Of a DNA stretch of 64,000 nt, positions 27,069 through 36,685 are shown in pieces; the stretch's first letter is position 1; every line of letters begins with the position of its first letter. Under the pieces are notes generated by a model. The model did not search any database. It was given only the letters and a program-made list of their open reading frames with translations, and was not told the origin of the DNA. The stretch comes from Pseudomonadota bacterium (GTDB lineage Bacteria; Myxococcota_A; Polyangia; Polyangiales; Polyangiaceae): contig JAEWRL010000097.1 of the NCBI GenBank assembly GCA_023398955.1, positions 124,001 through 188,000 on the forward strand, written 5' to 3'. A program made the position numbers and the translations under genes.

Positions 27069-28553
27069 TCAGTCCGAACCCTTCAGCTGCTGAGCCCTGG
27101 CCTTTGCCTCATCGATGGTGCCCACCATGAAAAATGCCTGCTCGGGCAGGTGATCCAAGTCACCGGCGAGGATCTCCTTGAACCCGGCGATGCTCTCCTT
27201 GAGCGTAACGTATTTGCCGGCATAGCCGGTGAACTGCTGCGCCACGAAGAACGGCTGCGACAAGAACTTCTGGATCTTGCGTGCGCGGCCGACGACCAGC
27301 TTGTCGTCTTCGCTGAGCTCGTCCATACCGAGGATCGCGATGATGTCCTGGAGGTCCTTGTAGCGCTGCAGAGTCTGCTGCACGCCACGCGCGACAGCAT
27401 AATGCTCCTCACCGACGATGTCGGGCGACAACATGGTGCTCGTCGAATCCAGGGGATCCACGGCGGGGTAGATCCCGAGTTCGGCGATGGACCGAGAGAG
27501 AACCGTCGTCGCATCCAAGTGCGCAAAGGTGGTCGCTGGCGCAGGATCCGTGAGATCGTCCGCGGGCACGTAGATCGCTTGGACGCTCGTGATGCTCCCC
27601 TTGGTCGTCGACGTGATTCTCTCTTGGAGTGCACCCATTTCGGTCGCGAGCGTGGGCTGATAGCCCACAGCGCTGGGCATCCGTCCCAAGAGAGCGCTCA
27701 CCTCGCTCCCCGCCTGGGTGAACCGGAAGATGTTGTCGACGAACAGCAACACGTCCTGCCCAGCCTCGTCGCGGAAATACTCCGCCACCGTCAATGCGCT
27801 GAGCGCGACGCGCGCCCGAGCACCGGGCGGCTCGTTCATCTGTCCATAGACGAGCGCAGTCTTCGACAAGACGCTCTGGCCAGTCTCGAGCTTGGATTCG
27901 TTCATCTCCAGGTAAAGATCATTGCCTTCGCGCGTTCGCTCCCCCACCCCGGCAAAGCAGCTTACCCCACCGTGCGCCTTGGCGACATTGTTGATGAGCT
28001 CCATGATGAGCACTGTCTTGCCGACGCCAGCCCCGCCGAACAGACCAATCTTCCCACCCTTCCGATAGGGAGCCAGGAGGTCCACGACCTTGATACCCGT
28101 CTCGAAGATCTCTACGGTCGTACTCTGCTCGACGAAGGCTGGCGCAGCGCGGTGAATAGGCATCCTCTTGGATGCGTTGACTGGCCCCTTCTCGTCCACC
28201 GGGTCGCCGACCACGTTGAGAATGCGCCCGAGCGTTTCAGGACCGACGGGGACGGTGATGGGCAGCCCGGTATCCCGGACCTCGATACCGCGCACGAGGC
28301 CCTCCGTCGAATCCATGGCGACCGTGCGCACCACCGACTCCCCGAGGTGCTGGGCCACTTCCAGCACGAGATTGTCCTTCTCTGCGGAAATGGCAGGGTT
28401 CGAAACAGTCAACGCACTCAGGATCCTCGGGAGCTTGCCCGGCGGGAACTCCACATCCACCACCGGGCCAATGACTTGAGTCACCTTGCCCGCCGCCTGC
28501 CGCGTCGACCCGTGCCCGGAACCGAGAGCGCCATTCATCATCGTCTGCGTCAT
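27069..28553 (-). CDS. atpD: ATP synthase F1 beta subunit
   Basis: The 494-residue catalytic subunit has the P-loop GGAGVGKTVLIMELI, the glutamate segment GERTREGNDLYLEM, QMNEPPGARARVALS, and the C-terminal DELSEDDKLVVGRARKIQKFLSQPFFVA(Q)QFTG region with the DELSEED-like helix. It starts with an unusual 20-residue leader (MTQTMMNGALGSGHGST) before the normal beta opening GKVTQVIGPVVDVEF. The ATG at 28553 was chosen because a GTG at 28586 adds residues unlike the family. ATGs at residues 5 and 6 are other options. The genes for alpha, gamma, delta and the Fo part are not in the window. Divergent from dnaG. Confidence 0.96.
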   Translation of the reverse strand: MTQTMMNGALGSGHGSTRQAAGKVTQVIGPVVDVEFPPGKLPRILSALTVSNPAISAEKDNLVLEVAQHLGESVVRTVAMDSTEGLVRGIEVRDTGLPITVPVGPETLGRILNVVGDPVDEKGPVNASKRMPIHRAAPAFVEQSTTVEIFETGIKVVDLLAPYRKGGKIGLFGGAGVGKTVLIMELINNVAKAHGGVSCFAGVGERTREGNDLYLEMNESKLETGQSVLSKTALVYGQMNEPPGARARVALSALTVAEYFRDEAGQDVLLFVDNIFRFTQAGSEVSALLGRMPSAVGYQPTLATEMGALQERITSTTKGSITSVQAIYVPADDLTDPAPATTFAHLDATTVLSRSIAELGIYPAVDPLDSTSTMLSPDIVGEEHYAVARGVQQTLQRYKDLQDIIAILGMDELSEDDKLVVGRARKIQKFLSQPFFVAQQFTGYAGKYVTLKESIAGFKEILAGDLDHLPEQAFFMVGTIDEAKARAQQLKGSD

Positions 28554-28628
28554 CGTCTTTCGATTTGGCCTGGAAATACCGCCCACTCGCGGCGGAACGG
28601 TTAGTCGTCAGGCGCGTCTACCATGATG

Positions 28629-28654
28629 GCGCGCCCGTGCCAACGGGCCCGCGC
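28629..28654. repeat. GC-rich stem-loop in the atpD/dnaG divergent region
   Basis: CCCGT pairs with ACGGG across a 4-base GCCA loop, and GCGCG/CGCGC extend the stem past a 2-base bulge. It lies in the roughly 236-base divergent gap. It would be in the leader of atpD if the promoter is close to dnaG, and could affect its transcription or translation. Function is not known. Confidence 0.3.
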
Positions 28655-28789
28655 GGCTGGAGTGGGAATCAAGGCCCACCGACTAGTCGACCAGAGGGTT
28701 TGTGGCTGCTAAGGTTGTTGGTCCACGCCACGGTGCTGGCCACGAACGGCAGCTTGGCAATACTGCGATTGGCGTGAGGAGCCGCAAGC

Positions 28790-30685
28790 GTGATCGGGAA
28801 AGAGACGATTGACCGCATTCGAGAGCTCACCGGGATCGTCACCCTGATCGGAGAATCGGTGAAGCTGCAGCGGCGCGGCCGGAGTTATCTCGGCTTGTGC
28901 CCCTTTCACAAGGAGAAGACCCCCAGCTTCCACGTCAACGATGAGCGAGGCATCTACCATTGCTTTGGGTGCGGCGTGACGGGGGACGTGTTCCGCTTCG
29001 TTCAAGAGTCCGAAGGACTCTCGTTTCGCGAGGCCGCCGAGCGGCTTGCCGAACGCGCTGGTATCACCATCGTCGACGATTCGAACACCGAAGACCAGCG
29101 CCTCCAACGGGAGAAGCGCAAGCGTGACCAGGCTCTCTTCAATGTTACGAATGCCGCCGCCGCGTACTTCGAGCGAATGCTGCGCGAACACCCGCTCAGG
29201 GAGCACCCCCACGCAGAACTGGAGCGCCGCCAGCTCGTCGCTGGAGGGCCCACCGACGCCATCGCGCACGCGCTGCAGTCTTTTCGCATCGGATACGCAC
29301 CCTACGGATGGAACAGCCTCGCCGATCACTTGAGGCATGCCGGGCTCAGTCTGGCAGCTGCAGAAACGGTGGGGCTCATCGTGCCGCGCAAGGTCGGACC
29401 CGGTCACTACGATAGGTTCCGGCATCGACTGATGTTCGCGATCGTGGACGTCCAGGGTCGGGTGGTTGGGTTCAGCGGTCGGGCCCTGACCGAGCCTGCG
29501 ACGCAAGTACTCGAGCGCCTCGGTCTGCCTCTCCCTCGGGCCGCCCAAGGTGAGGTGCCGGCCAAGTATTTGAACTCTCCGGAGTCACCCATCTACCGCA
29601 AACGCGATGTAGTATTCGGGCTGCACCAGGCCAGAAGTACTCTCCGTTCCGGGGCACCGTGCATCGTCGTGGAGGGCAACTTCGACGTCGTCAGTCTTCA
29701 CGCTCGCGGACTGACGCAGGCCGTTGCCCCCCTCGGAACTGCGTTCACCGTCGAACAGGCGCGGCAGATCAAGCGGTTCGCCAGCGAGGCCATTCTGCTC
29801 TTCGACGCGGACGACGCGGGTCGGCGCGCCGTACGCGTGGCTCGCGCAGTCTGCGATGAAGCAGCAGTAGGCGCGCGAGTCGCAGTGTTACCTGAAGGTG
29901 CGGATCCCGACGATTTCGTGCGGACCCGCGGCGCAGAGGCACTCCAAAGCGTTCTCGATGCCGCTCGGGGTGTGCTGGAGTACCTGATCGATGTCTCGCT
30001 GGATACCGCGTTCGTGCGAGACGATGCGAGAGCTCGTGCCGCTAAAATCCAGGAAGTGGTCGCGCTTCTGGGGAGCGAGCCCGATCCTTCCGTTCGCGCG
30101 CTTGCCGAGCAACACGCAGACCGCATTGTCGAGCGGTTAGGGGTCTCTGACGCCCGAACATTCGAAGCCCTGAAGCGAAAGGTTCGGCAGAGCCTCGCAG
30201 AGAAAGCTGGCCCGCCATCCGCCCGACCCTTGAATCCATCGGAGGCGCGTTGTCGGGATCGGCGCCACGAGGTGTCCGTTGAAATATTGGGCGCTCTGCT
30301 GGACTACCCTCAACTATTCGATACACCTGAGTTCGTGGCTGGGGTCGAACAGCTGGAAGGTGACGTGGCCGCGGCGGTCGCGGCGCTGCGCGGCGGGTGG
30401 AACGGCTCGGCACTGAAGGACGTCGACTCGACGTTGGGGAAGCTCGCACCGGCACTGCGCGCGTTCGTAGGTGCCCGGCTCGCCGCTCCGCGTCTTGAGC
30501 GCCTCGAAGACGCGCGCAGCGTGATTTACCATAACTTCGAGAAGCTCGGGCGGCTCGAACGGCAACGGCAGCGCTCGGAGATGGTCGAAGAGCTCTATCG
30601 AGCGAAAGCCACTGGCGACTACGAGCAGCAATTCGAACTGCTCCGGGAGCACATGCGTCGCGCGAAGCAGAAGCTCGGCCAGTGA
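28790..30685 (+). CDS. dnaG: DNA primase DnaG
   Basis: The 631-residue primase lays RNA primers at the replication fork. The N-terminal zinc domain has C37-x2-H40 and C58-x2-C61 in CPFHKEKTPSFHV...YHCFGCG. The catalytic core has the RNAP basic motif and a Toprim domain with VVEGNFDVVSLH and LLFDADDAGRRAV. The C-terminal helicase-binding region is helical and ends in KATGDYEQQFELLREHMRRAKQKLGQ. The start is GTG at 28790, backed by a GAGGAG site 8 bases upstream. rpoD starts 9 bases after the stop, so dnaG-rpoD is one operon; rpsU, the third member of the classical macromolecular synthesis operon, is about 16 kb away on the other strand. Confidence 0.97.
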   Translation: MIGKETIDRIRELTGIVTLIGESVKLQRRGRSYLGLCPFHKEKTPSFHVNDERGIYHCFGCGVTGDVFRFVQESEGLSFREAAERLAERAGITIVDDSNTEDQRLQREKRKRDQALFNVTNAAAAYFERMLREHPLREHPHAELERRQLVAGGPTDAIAHALQSFRIGYAPYGWNSLADHLRHAGLSLAAAETVGLIVPRKVGPGHYDRFRHRLMFAIVDVQGRVVGFSGRALTEPATQVLERLGLPLPRAAQGEVPAKYLNSPESPIYRKRDVVFGLHQARSTLRSGAPCIVVEGNFDVVSLHARGLTQAVAPLGTAFTVEQARQIKRFASEAILLFDADDAGRRAVRVARAVCDEAAVGARVAVLPEGADPDDFVRTRGAEALQSVLDAARGVLEYLIDVSLDTAFVRDDARARAAKIQEVVALLGSEPDPSVRALAEQHADRIVERLGVSDARTFEALKRKVRQSLAEKAGPPSARPLNPSEARCRDRRHEVSVEILGALLDYPQLFDTPEFVAGVEQLEGDVAAAVAALRGGWNGSALKDVDSTLGKLAPALRAFVGARLAAPRLERLEDARSVIYHNFEKLGRLERQRQRSEMVEELYRAKATGDYEQQFELLREHMRRAKQKLGQ

Positions 30686-30694
30686 GATGAGGTA

Positions 30695-32467
30695 GTGGTG
30701 GGAGCCAACAAGCGCGAGAATAAGCCCAGCACCGGACGCCGCAACTCGGCCAGTTCCTCGCCGCGAGGCGCGGGGTCGACGAAGCCCCCCAGCACGCCAC
30801 GGAGGCAGGCTGGCGAGGCAGCACGGCACTCCAAGAAATCGAAGGCTGTCGCGAGGGCGAGCAGCAACTCCATCGACGATGCGAAAGACGCGCTCATCCT
30901 TCTCGGCAGGTCCAAGGGCTTCTTGACCTACGACGAGCTCGCCGAGGGGATGCGGAAGAGCGAAACGACCCCCGACGAGATGGACGACATGCTGGCCGCG
31001 CTGGAGGACGAGAGAATCCAGGTTCTGGACTCCGCGCCCTCCTCGACAACGGGACGTGGCAAGAGACGGGGCCCCTCTGGTGCCTCGGTCACCGATGACG
31101 AGGCCGAAGGTCAGGACGCGGTCTCCCGTCCGATGTCCAGCATGCCACCTCGAGACGACGACATCTACAGGAGCAATGACCCAGTCCGCATGTACCTGCG
31201 GCGGATGGGAACCGTTGCGCTCCTTACCCGCGACGGCGAAGTCGAGATTGCCAAGCGCATCGAAGAGGGAGAACACGAGGTCCTCGCCGCCGTCTTCCGA
31301 AACCCATTGGCAGTGCACGAGGTGATCGACATCGGAGAAAAGCTCCGCACTGGCCGGTTACGTGTGAAAGACATCGTGCGCGACGGTGAGGACGATGAGA
31401 GCGAGTTTGACGAGGAGGAGGCTGGACGGCGCGTCATGAGGCTCCTCGATAGGATTGCGGAGCTCGACGCGGAGACGGCCGCGGTTGCAACGCAGCGGCG
31501 CTCCGCGGGGCAAGCCGAGCGAGACCGGCTTGAGCGGAGGCTATCTGGTCTGCGTCGTGACGTGGTAGCAACCGTCCTGGAGATGCGGTTCAACAAGCGG
31601 ACGATCGACCGTATCGTGGGTAAGGTGAAGGGCATCTGCGAGAAAGCCGGAGATACGCCCGGTGGCGCCCTGACTCCACAGGGCGACCGCGCCGAAGACT
31701 TGGCGACGTACGCAGCCATCCTCAATGGTGAGCAAAAGGCCGACCGAGCCAAGGCAGAGCTCATAGAAGCCAACCTCCGGCTCGTGGTGTCCATCGCCAA
31801 GAAGTACACGAACCGCGGACTGCAGTTCCTCGACCTCATTCAAGAGGGTAATATCGGGCTCATGAAAGCCGTCGACAAGTTTGAGTACCGTCGCGGCTAC
31901 AAGTTCAGCACTTACGCCACATGGTGGGTGCGACAGGCGATAACACGTGCGATCGCGGATCAGGCCCGGACGATAAGGATTCCGGTCCACATGATCGAGA
32001 CGATCAATAAGCTCATTCGCACCTCACGCTACCTCGTACAGGAATTCGGGCGTGAGCCCACCCCGGAGGAGGTCGCCGAGAAGATGGAGCTTCCCCTCGA
32101 GAAAGTGAGGAAGATCCTGAAGGTCGCGAAGGAGCCCATCAGCCTCGAGACCCCCATCGGGGAAGAGGAAGACAGCCACCTCGGGGATTTCATCGAAGAC
32201 AAGAATGCCGTCAGTCCTGCTGACGCAATCATCAACGTGAGCTTGAGTGAGCAAACCCGGAAGGTGCTTCGAACTCTCACACCTCGGGAGGAGAAGGTGC
32301 TTCGGATGCGCTTCGGAATCGGCGAGAAGAGCGACCATACCTTGGAGGAGGTCGGTCAGGACTTCGAGGTGACGCGCGAGCGCATCCGGCAGATTGAAGC
32401 AAAGGCGCTTCGGAAGCTGCGGCACCCGAGCCGTTCCAAGCAGTTGAAGAGCTTCATCGACGGATAG
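30695..32467 (+). CDS. rpoD: RNA polymerase primary sigma factor (sigma-70)
   Basis: The 590-residue factor has a basic, Ser/Pro-rich N terminus, a region 1.1 helical domain (DDAKDALILLGRSKGFLTYDELAEGM), region 1.2 (DPVRMYLRRMGTVALLTRDGEVEIAKRIEEGE) and a non-conserved spacer. Region 2 contains ANLRLVVSIAKKYTNRGLQFLDLIQEGNIGLMKAV, FSTYATWWVRQAITRAI and IRIPVHMIETINK. Region 3 is followed by region 4 with TLEEVGQDFEVTRERIRQIEAKALRKLRHP. All -10 and -35 binding elements are intact, so this is a housekeeping sigma factor. GTG 30695 is used here. GTG 30698 has better spacing to a GAGG at 30689-30692, so the protein may be one residue shorter. The gene is in operon with dnaG. Confidence 0.96.
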   Translation: MVGANKRENKPSTGRRNSASSSPRGAGSTKPPSTPRRQAGEAARHSKKSKAVARASSNSIDDAKDALILLGRSKGFLTYDELAEGMRKSETTPDEMDDMLAALEDERIQVLDSAPSSTTGRGKRRGPSGASVTDDEAEGQDAVSRPMSSMPPRDDDIYRSNDPVRMYLRRMGTVALLTRDGEVEIAKRIEEGEHEVLAAVFRNPLAVHEVIDIGEKLRTGRLRVKDIVRDGEDDESEFDEEEAGRRVMRLLDRIAELDAETAAVATQRRSAGQAERDRLERRLSGLRRDVVATVLEMRFNKRTIDRIVGKVKGICEKAGDTPGGALTPQGDRAEDLATYAAILNGEQKADRAKAELIEANLRLVVSIAKKYTNRGLQFLDLIQEGNIGLMKAVDKFEYRRGYKFSTYATWWVRQAITRAIADQARTIRIPVHMIETINKLIRTSRYLVQEFGREPTPEEVAEKMELPLEKVRKILKVAKEPISLETPIGEEEDSHLGDFIEDKNAVSPADAIINVSLSEQTRKVLRTLTPREEKVLRMRFGIGEKSDHTLEEVGQDFEVTRERIRQIEAKALRKLRHPSRSKQLKSFIDG

Positions 32468-32477
32468 TCCCTTATGG

Positions 32478-35400
32478 TCAAATGCCATCCCACGGCTTGC
32501 CAAGCTGCTTGAGCTCCTTCTTCGCCTCGTCCCGGTACGCATTATCCTGGGGCGACATCCGCAAGAAGTGCTCCCAATGCTCGATGGCAGCACTCTGGTG
32601 GCCGATGGCGCGCGCTAGCAGGCGGTGAGCCTCCCAGAGCCACCTCGCTCTTGGCTCCTCGGACTCGGCCAACTGCAGTGCACGTTCGAGCTCGCCCCGA
32701 GCCTCCGCATTGAGCCGATTCTGCGCGAGCAGACGCCCGTAACGGTAGTGCCAGGTAGCATTCTCGGGCTGCGCCTCGATGGCCAGTCGCCACTGTTCGA
32801 GCGCTTGCCCCTCGCGACCCAGGTCGTAGTAGGCATCGGCCAGCGCTGCGCGAGCCTCCGAGCGCGACGGCCGCAGCTCGAGCGCGCGTTTGAGGTCCTG
32901 GACCGCATCCTTGACGGCACCCTGCCTATACCTCAAGACGCCCCGCTGCCAAAAGGCGTCGGCCAAACCTTGGTCGAGCTCCAGCGCCCGCTTCAACGCT
33001 TCCTCGGCCTCCGCGACTCGGCCCGCCTCGTTGGCAGCCCATCCGACATACAGGTGGTACTCGGGTCGATGAGGGTCGAGCTCCACGGCACGCTTCAAGG
33101 TGCGTAGCGCCTCGGCAAGGTTCTTTCCCTCGATGAGCCGCGCACGGCCGAGACAGTGGCTCGTTTCGGCAGACTGCGGCTTCTGCGTCAACACCTTCTC
33201 GAGCAGCCCCAAGGCTTGCTGATAGCGTCCGGCGGCTACCTTGCCGCACCCAACGCGCAGCATGAGATCCGGATCGTCGGGAGCCTTGTCCAGAGCACTC
33301 TCGTACATCTTCAAGGCCTCGTCGCTGCGCCCGCTGCTCTCGTAAAGAAGACCACGTTCGAGGGCCAGCCCTGGAAAGTCGCGGTCCACCTCCGCCACCT
33401 CATCGAAGACCTTGGTCGCCTCCTCGAACTCACGGAGGCGACTGAGGCTGGCGCCCAGATTGAACTTGGTCGCCAGATCACGGGGGTTGAGTCGTGCAGC
33501 GTCCCGGAACCGAGTAAGCGCTTCGCCGTACCGACCTTGGCTCATCGCGAGCTGTCCGAGAGCCTTATGCACCTCGGCTGATTCGCCGAGCTTCTCGCGC
33601 GCGGTCGTCAGCAGCGTCTGAGCCTCTTCGCGCCTCCCGAGTTGGTTCATGAGCAGCGCAAGCGCCACGTAGGCGCGCACCACTATGTCGCCGCCAGCAC
33701 CATGCGCAATCGCCTGCTGAAACGCTTTCTCTGCTTCATCGCGATTACCGAGTGCCTCCTCCGCTTGTCCGTACCAGTAGTGCACGAGAGCGGATTTCGG
33801 ATGAGCCTCACGCAGCTTCTTCAACGTCGCGCTTGCCTCGCGGAGCTTCTCGAGCGCGATGTTGCTCTTCGCTACCCCGACGGCGGCTGCGAGATCGTTC
33901 GGATCGGCCTGCGCGGCCGCCTCGAACCGCGCGAGCGACTCGGAGTACCTGCCCGCTCGGTACAAGGCGTCACCGAGCCCAGACAGAGCCCGTGCGGCCT
34001 GTGGCACGATCTTCAGCGCGTGACCATAAGCAGCCTCGGCTGCTGAGATGTGGGACGTCTCGAGGTGTGTGTCTCCGAGGAGCGTGTAGGCGTCCACCAA
34101 TTCGATGGGACTGGCCTGGATGGCGTTCTTGATGACGGCGTCGACCAGCTCTCTGGCCCCACTCACGTCCTGATCGAGGTGCCACAGGGTGCGCGCAAGA
34201 ATGATGCGAGCTCCAGCGTGCTCCGGGTTCCTTTTCAAGGCGCTCAGCGCCTTCTCCCGAGCTGCCGCGAGATTCCCAGCCAATGCGTGAGCGCGAGCCG
34301 CGCCAAAGGCGGTTCTCGGGCTCTTCTCGAGCGCCTCCGCCTGGTTCCAGTAGCGGAGCGCCGCTTCACCGTTGCCAACCGCCAGCTCTACCTCACCGGC
34401 GAGGATCACCCCGTCCAGGCGCGACTCCTCCCGTGCCCCAACGCGCTTCAGCGACTGCCGCGCTTTCGCCAATTCTCCGTCGGCAGCGGCGCGAGCGGCA
34501 CGAGCAAGGTCCAGATACGAGTCCTCTTGCCCTTCGGAGAGCGAGGACAGCCGCACGTCCGCGCGTGCCTTTTGGGGGGGGTCGGAGCCAAAACGCAACT
34601 GCGCGAGCTGACCCAGGAACGCAGCATAGCTCACCAGGGGGCGGAGGCGCTCGTGCTTGGCCATGGCCGTTTCCAGAGACCTCATGGCGGTACGATAGGT
34701 GCCGTAGGTGTCCTCGGCCATCGCAGCGCGAGATTGGCCAATCCTCGCGCTCGCGGTGCGGTGATACTCATCCTGGTGGATCGCGTCACTGATGAAGTGG
34801 ACGCCATATGGACCGAGCTCTGGTGAAAGCGCCAGCGAGGCTCCACCTACGACGAGCACGGACACTGCTGCACCAATCCAGAGAACACGCTTGCGCCGGC
34901 GGCGCGCCCGCTCCTGATCGGAGACAAGGGGCTGTTTCGCATCCGTTCCGGGTACGGCACCGCCGATGACCTGATCCCCGCTCGACTGCGCGGACTCTTG
35001 AGGGATGGCACCAAACTCCATGTCCTCGTCCTGCGCGGGAGGCGCTTCCGGCACCGCGCTCCTCAGATCCACCGAGGAATCGCCCTCCCCTGCGTCACCG
35101 AGATTCACCTCTCCGAACGATGTCCCACCGCCAGCGGCGCGCTGGACCTCGGGGTGGTCACCGCTGGCAGGTGCTCGTGACGACGTTTCAAAACCCAGCT
35201 CGGTCCCGCCATCCTCGACAGAACCGCCGAGGTTTACCTCCCCAAATCCCTCCCGCCACTCCTCCGCTCCGGACTCGAGGTCACCCCCGCCGAGCGGGTG
35301 CGACGAGGCGCGTTCGGCCATGGGAAGGCTCTCAGGCGGGCTGGATGGATGTCCTTGCTCGCGGGCACCACCAGACGCTGCAGTGACGACTCCCGGGAGT

Positions 35401-36536
35401 ACTGCCGCCGGTTCGGGTAGCTCCGCCGGCTTGATCGACGGGAGCCCTGCCGAGAGGACGGGAAGCTGGTCGCGGACCGGAGACGGCAGCTCGAACTCGT
35501 CGTCTTTCTCATCGAACGCCAGGGCGTCCCCGGGCGACGGCAGGTCGAGCTCGGGATAGTCGCTCGTTCGCTCCCCAGGCGAAGGCAGGTCCAACTCGTC
35601 TGGTCCGCGACCAGGACTGCCACCACCCGTCGTTCCGACCGAGGGCAGGTCGAGTTCCAGATCCAAGGAAGCCAGGGGAGCGCTCCCCACAGGCACGGCC
35701 TTCGCGCCCGTGGGCTGGCGCACCGGGGCCGGCAAATCGATACCCGCACCGCGGGAGCTCCCCGTGCCAGGGACGTCCATCGCCGACCGTTCTGCACTGC
35801 CGGAAACGGGCAGACCGGTTTCCGCGGCTCGCCGAGGGCCCGCCCCCTGCGGCTTCTCGGGGGTCGGCCGCGGCGGCCTGGCAACCATCACTCCACCCTC
35901 TCTCACCGGTGCCGTGGCTGAACGCACCACGGGGACCGGGGCGGGCAGGTCTAGCTCATCGCCCTGGTGAGTCTCAGCTGCCGCCGGCCGTCCATGCATC
36001 CTCTGCCCGAGAGAGGGCAAGTCGAGATCGACCTCGCCCAGCTCTTCCAATGGCAACTCATCAATGGCCTCCGCGTCGTCGATCTCCGCCGGCTCCGCTG
36101 CCTCATCCTCGATACCTGCGGCGCTCGGGAACCGGACTGCTGCTGGCGGCTTCGCTCGCCCCTTCGGGGGTGGCGGCTTCGGTCGACCCTGCTTCGCCGA
36201 GAGGGGCGCAGTGCCTGTGTTGGCGCGCGGTTCCCGTGGCATTGGGAGGTCAGCGGTGGGTTCCGGAGGTGCGCCGCTCGTTCCAACGCCGACCATCGTC
36301 GCGCGGTGCGACACGCGCTCGGCACGGGGTTCCAAGGGTTGCGCCGCTGCTCGCCCGAGCACGGGAGCCGGGATCGAACTGAACGCCGGTGGCGTCGAGG
36401 AGCCGCCCTGTTGCGGCTGGGCCACTTGGAATGAGCCTCCGCACTTTGGGCAACGCATTCTGATACCGCTTGGCGGTATCCGTCGCTCATCCACCTGGTA
36501 GGGAGCCTCACAGTCGGGACACTGAACCTTGAACAT
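32478..36536 (-). CDS. Zinc-ribbon / transmembrane / TPR protein
   Basis: The 1352-residue protein starts with an MJ0042-type zinc ribbon, C6-x2-C9 and C29-x2-C32. A long disordered Pro/Glu-rich region follows, with seven copies of an (E/L/I)-D-L-P-(S/A)-(P/L/V)-(G/V) motif between about 172 and 350 and two copies of FGEVNLG near 429 and 473. A transmembrane helix lies at about 548-568 (VLWIGAAVSVLVVGGASLAL), and some 20 TPR units run from about 590 to the end. The zinc ribbon and linker should be cytosolic and the TPR array periplasmic. The layout recalls myxobacterial motility-complex proteins that start with a zinc ribbon, such as GltJ, but no specific match can be claimed. The ATG at 36536 was chosen because the ribbon starts there. 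Confidence 0.85.
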   Translation of the reverse strand: MFKVQCPDCEAPYQVDERRIPPSGIRMRCPKCGGSFQVAQPQQGGSSTPPAFSSIPAPVLGRAAAQPLEPRAERVSHRATMVGVGTSGAPPEPTADLPMPREPRANTGTAPLSAKQGRPKPPPPKGRAKPPAAVRFPSAAGIEDEAAEPAEIDDAEAIDELPLEELGEVDLDLPSLGQRMHGRPAAAETHQGDELDLPAPVPVVRSATAPVREGGVMVARPPRPTPEKPQGAGPRRAAETGLPVSGSAERSAMDVPGTGSSRGAGIDLPAPVRQPTGAKAVPVGSAPLASLDLELDLPSVGTTGGGSPGRGPDELDLPSPGERTSDYPELDLPSPGDALAFDEKDDEFELPSPVRDQLPVLSAGLPSIKPAELPEPAAVLPGVVTAASGGAREQGHPSSPPESLPMAERASSHPLGGGDLESGAEEWREGFGEVNLGGSVEDGGTELGFETSSRAPASGDHPEVQRAAGGGTSFGEVNLGDAGEGDSSVDLRSAVPEAPPAQDEDMEFGAIPQESAQSSGDQVIGGAVPGTDAKQPLVSDQERARRRRKRVLWIGAAVSVLVVGGASLALSPELGPYGVHFISDAIHQDEYHRTASARIGQSRAAMAEDTYGTYRTAMRSLETAMAKHERLRPLVSYAAFLGQLAQLRFGSDPPQKARADVRLSSLSEGQEDSYLDLARAARAAADGELAKARQSLKRVGAREESRLDGVILAGEVELAVGNGEAALRYWNQAEALEKSPRTAFGAARAHALAGNLAAAREKALSALKRNPEHAGARIILARTLWHLDQDVSGARELVDAVIKNAIQASPIELVDAYTLLGDTHLETSHISAAEAAYGHALKIVPQAARALSGLGDALYRAGRYSESLARFEAAAQADPNDLAAAVGVAKSNIALEKLREASATLKKLREAHPKSALVHYWYGQAEEALGNRDEAEKAFQQAIAHGAGGDIVVRAYVALALLMNQLGRREEAQTLLTTAREKLGESAEVHKALGQLAMSQGRYGEALTRFRDAARLNPRDLATKFNLGASLSRLREFEEATKVFDEVAEVDRDFPGLALERGLLYESSGRSDEALKMYESALDKAPDDPDLMLRVGCGKVAAGRYQQALGLLEKVLTQKPQSAETSHCLGRARLIEGKNLAEALRTLKRAVELDPHRPEYHLYVGWAANEAGRVAEAEEALKRALELDQGLADAFWQRGVLRYRQGAVKDAVQDLKRALELRPSRSEARAALADAYYDLGREGQALEQWRLAIEAQPENATWHYRYGRLLAQNRLNAEARGELERALQLAESEEPRARWLWEAHRLLARAIGHQSAAIEHWEHFLRMSPQDNAYRDEAKKELKQLGKPWDGI

Positions 36537-36581
36537 GGGGTACGTCTCCAATAAGTAGCAGGTTCGGTAGGCACCTGTCGC

Positions 36582-36604
36582 GGTTCTCCGGCCGGGAGCG
36601 AACC
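36582..36604. repeat. Short stem-loop in divergent gap upstream of zinc-ribbon gene
   Basis: GGTTCTCC pairs with GGAG and AACC, with a 2-base bulge, across a 5-base loop. It lies 46 bases upstream of the zinc-ribbon protein start, in the 149-base gap to the divergent parvulin-like gene. A leader hairpin or regulator site is possible; no evidence beyond the pairing. Confidence 0.25.
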
Positions 36605-36685
36605 ATTCCCGTGTGCCACATCCGGCGAAAAAACTCCGCAACGGGTCGCTGCCCCTGCGCCTTCCGTGCTAGGCGCGTCTGCGGC

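Noticed and set aside
27150..28604. Open frame of 484 codons antisense to atpD
   Set aside because: atpD on the minus strand is certain. The antisense product has no recognisable motif and is an effect of codon bias.
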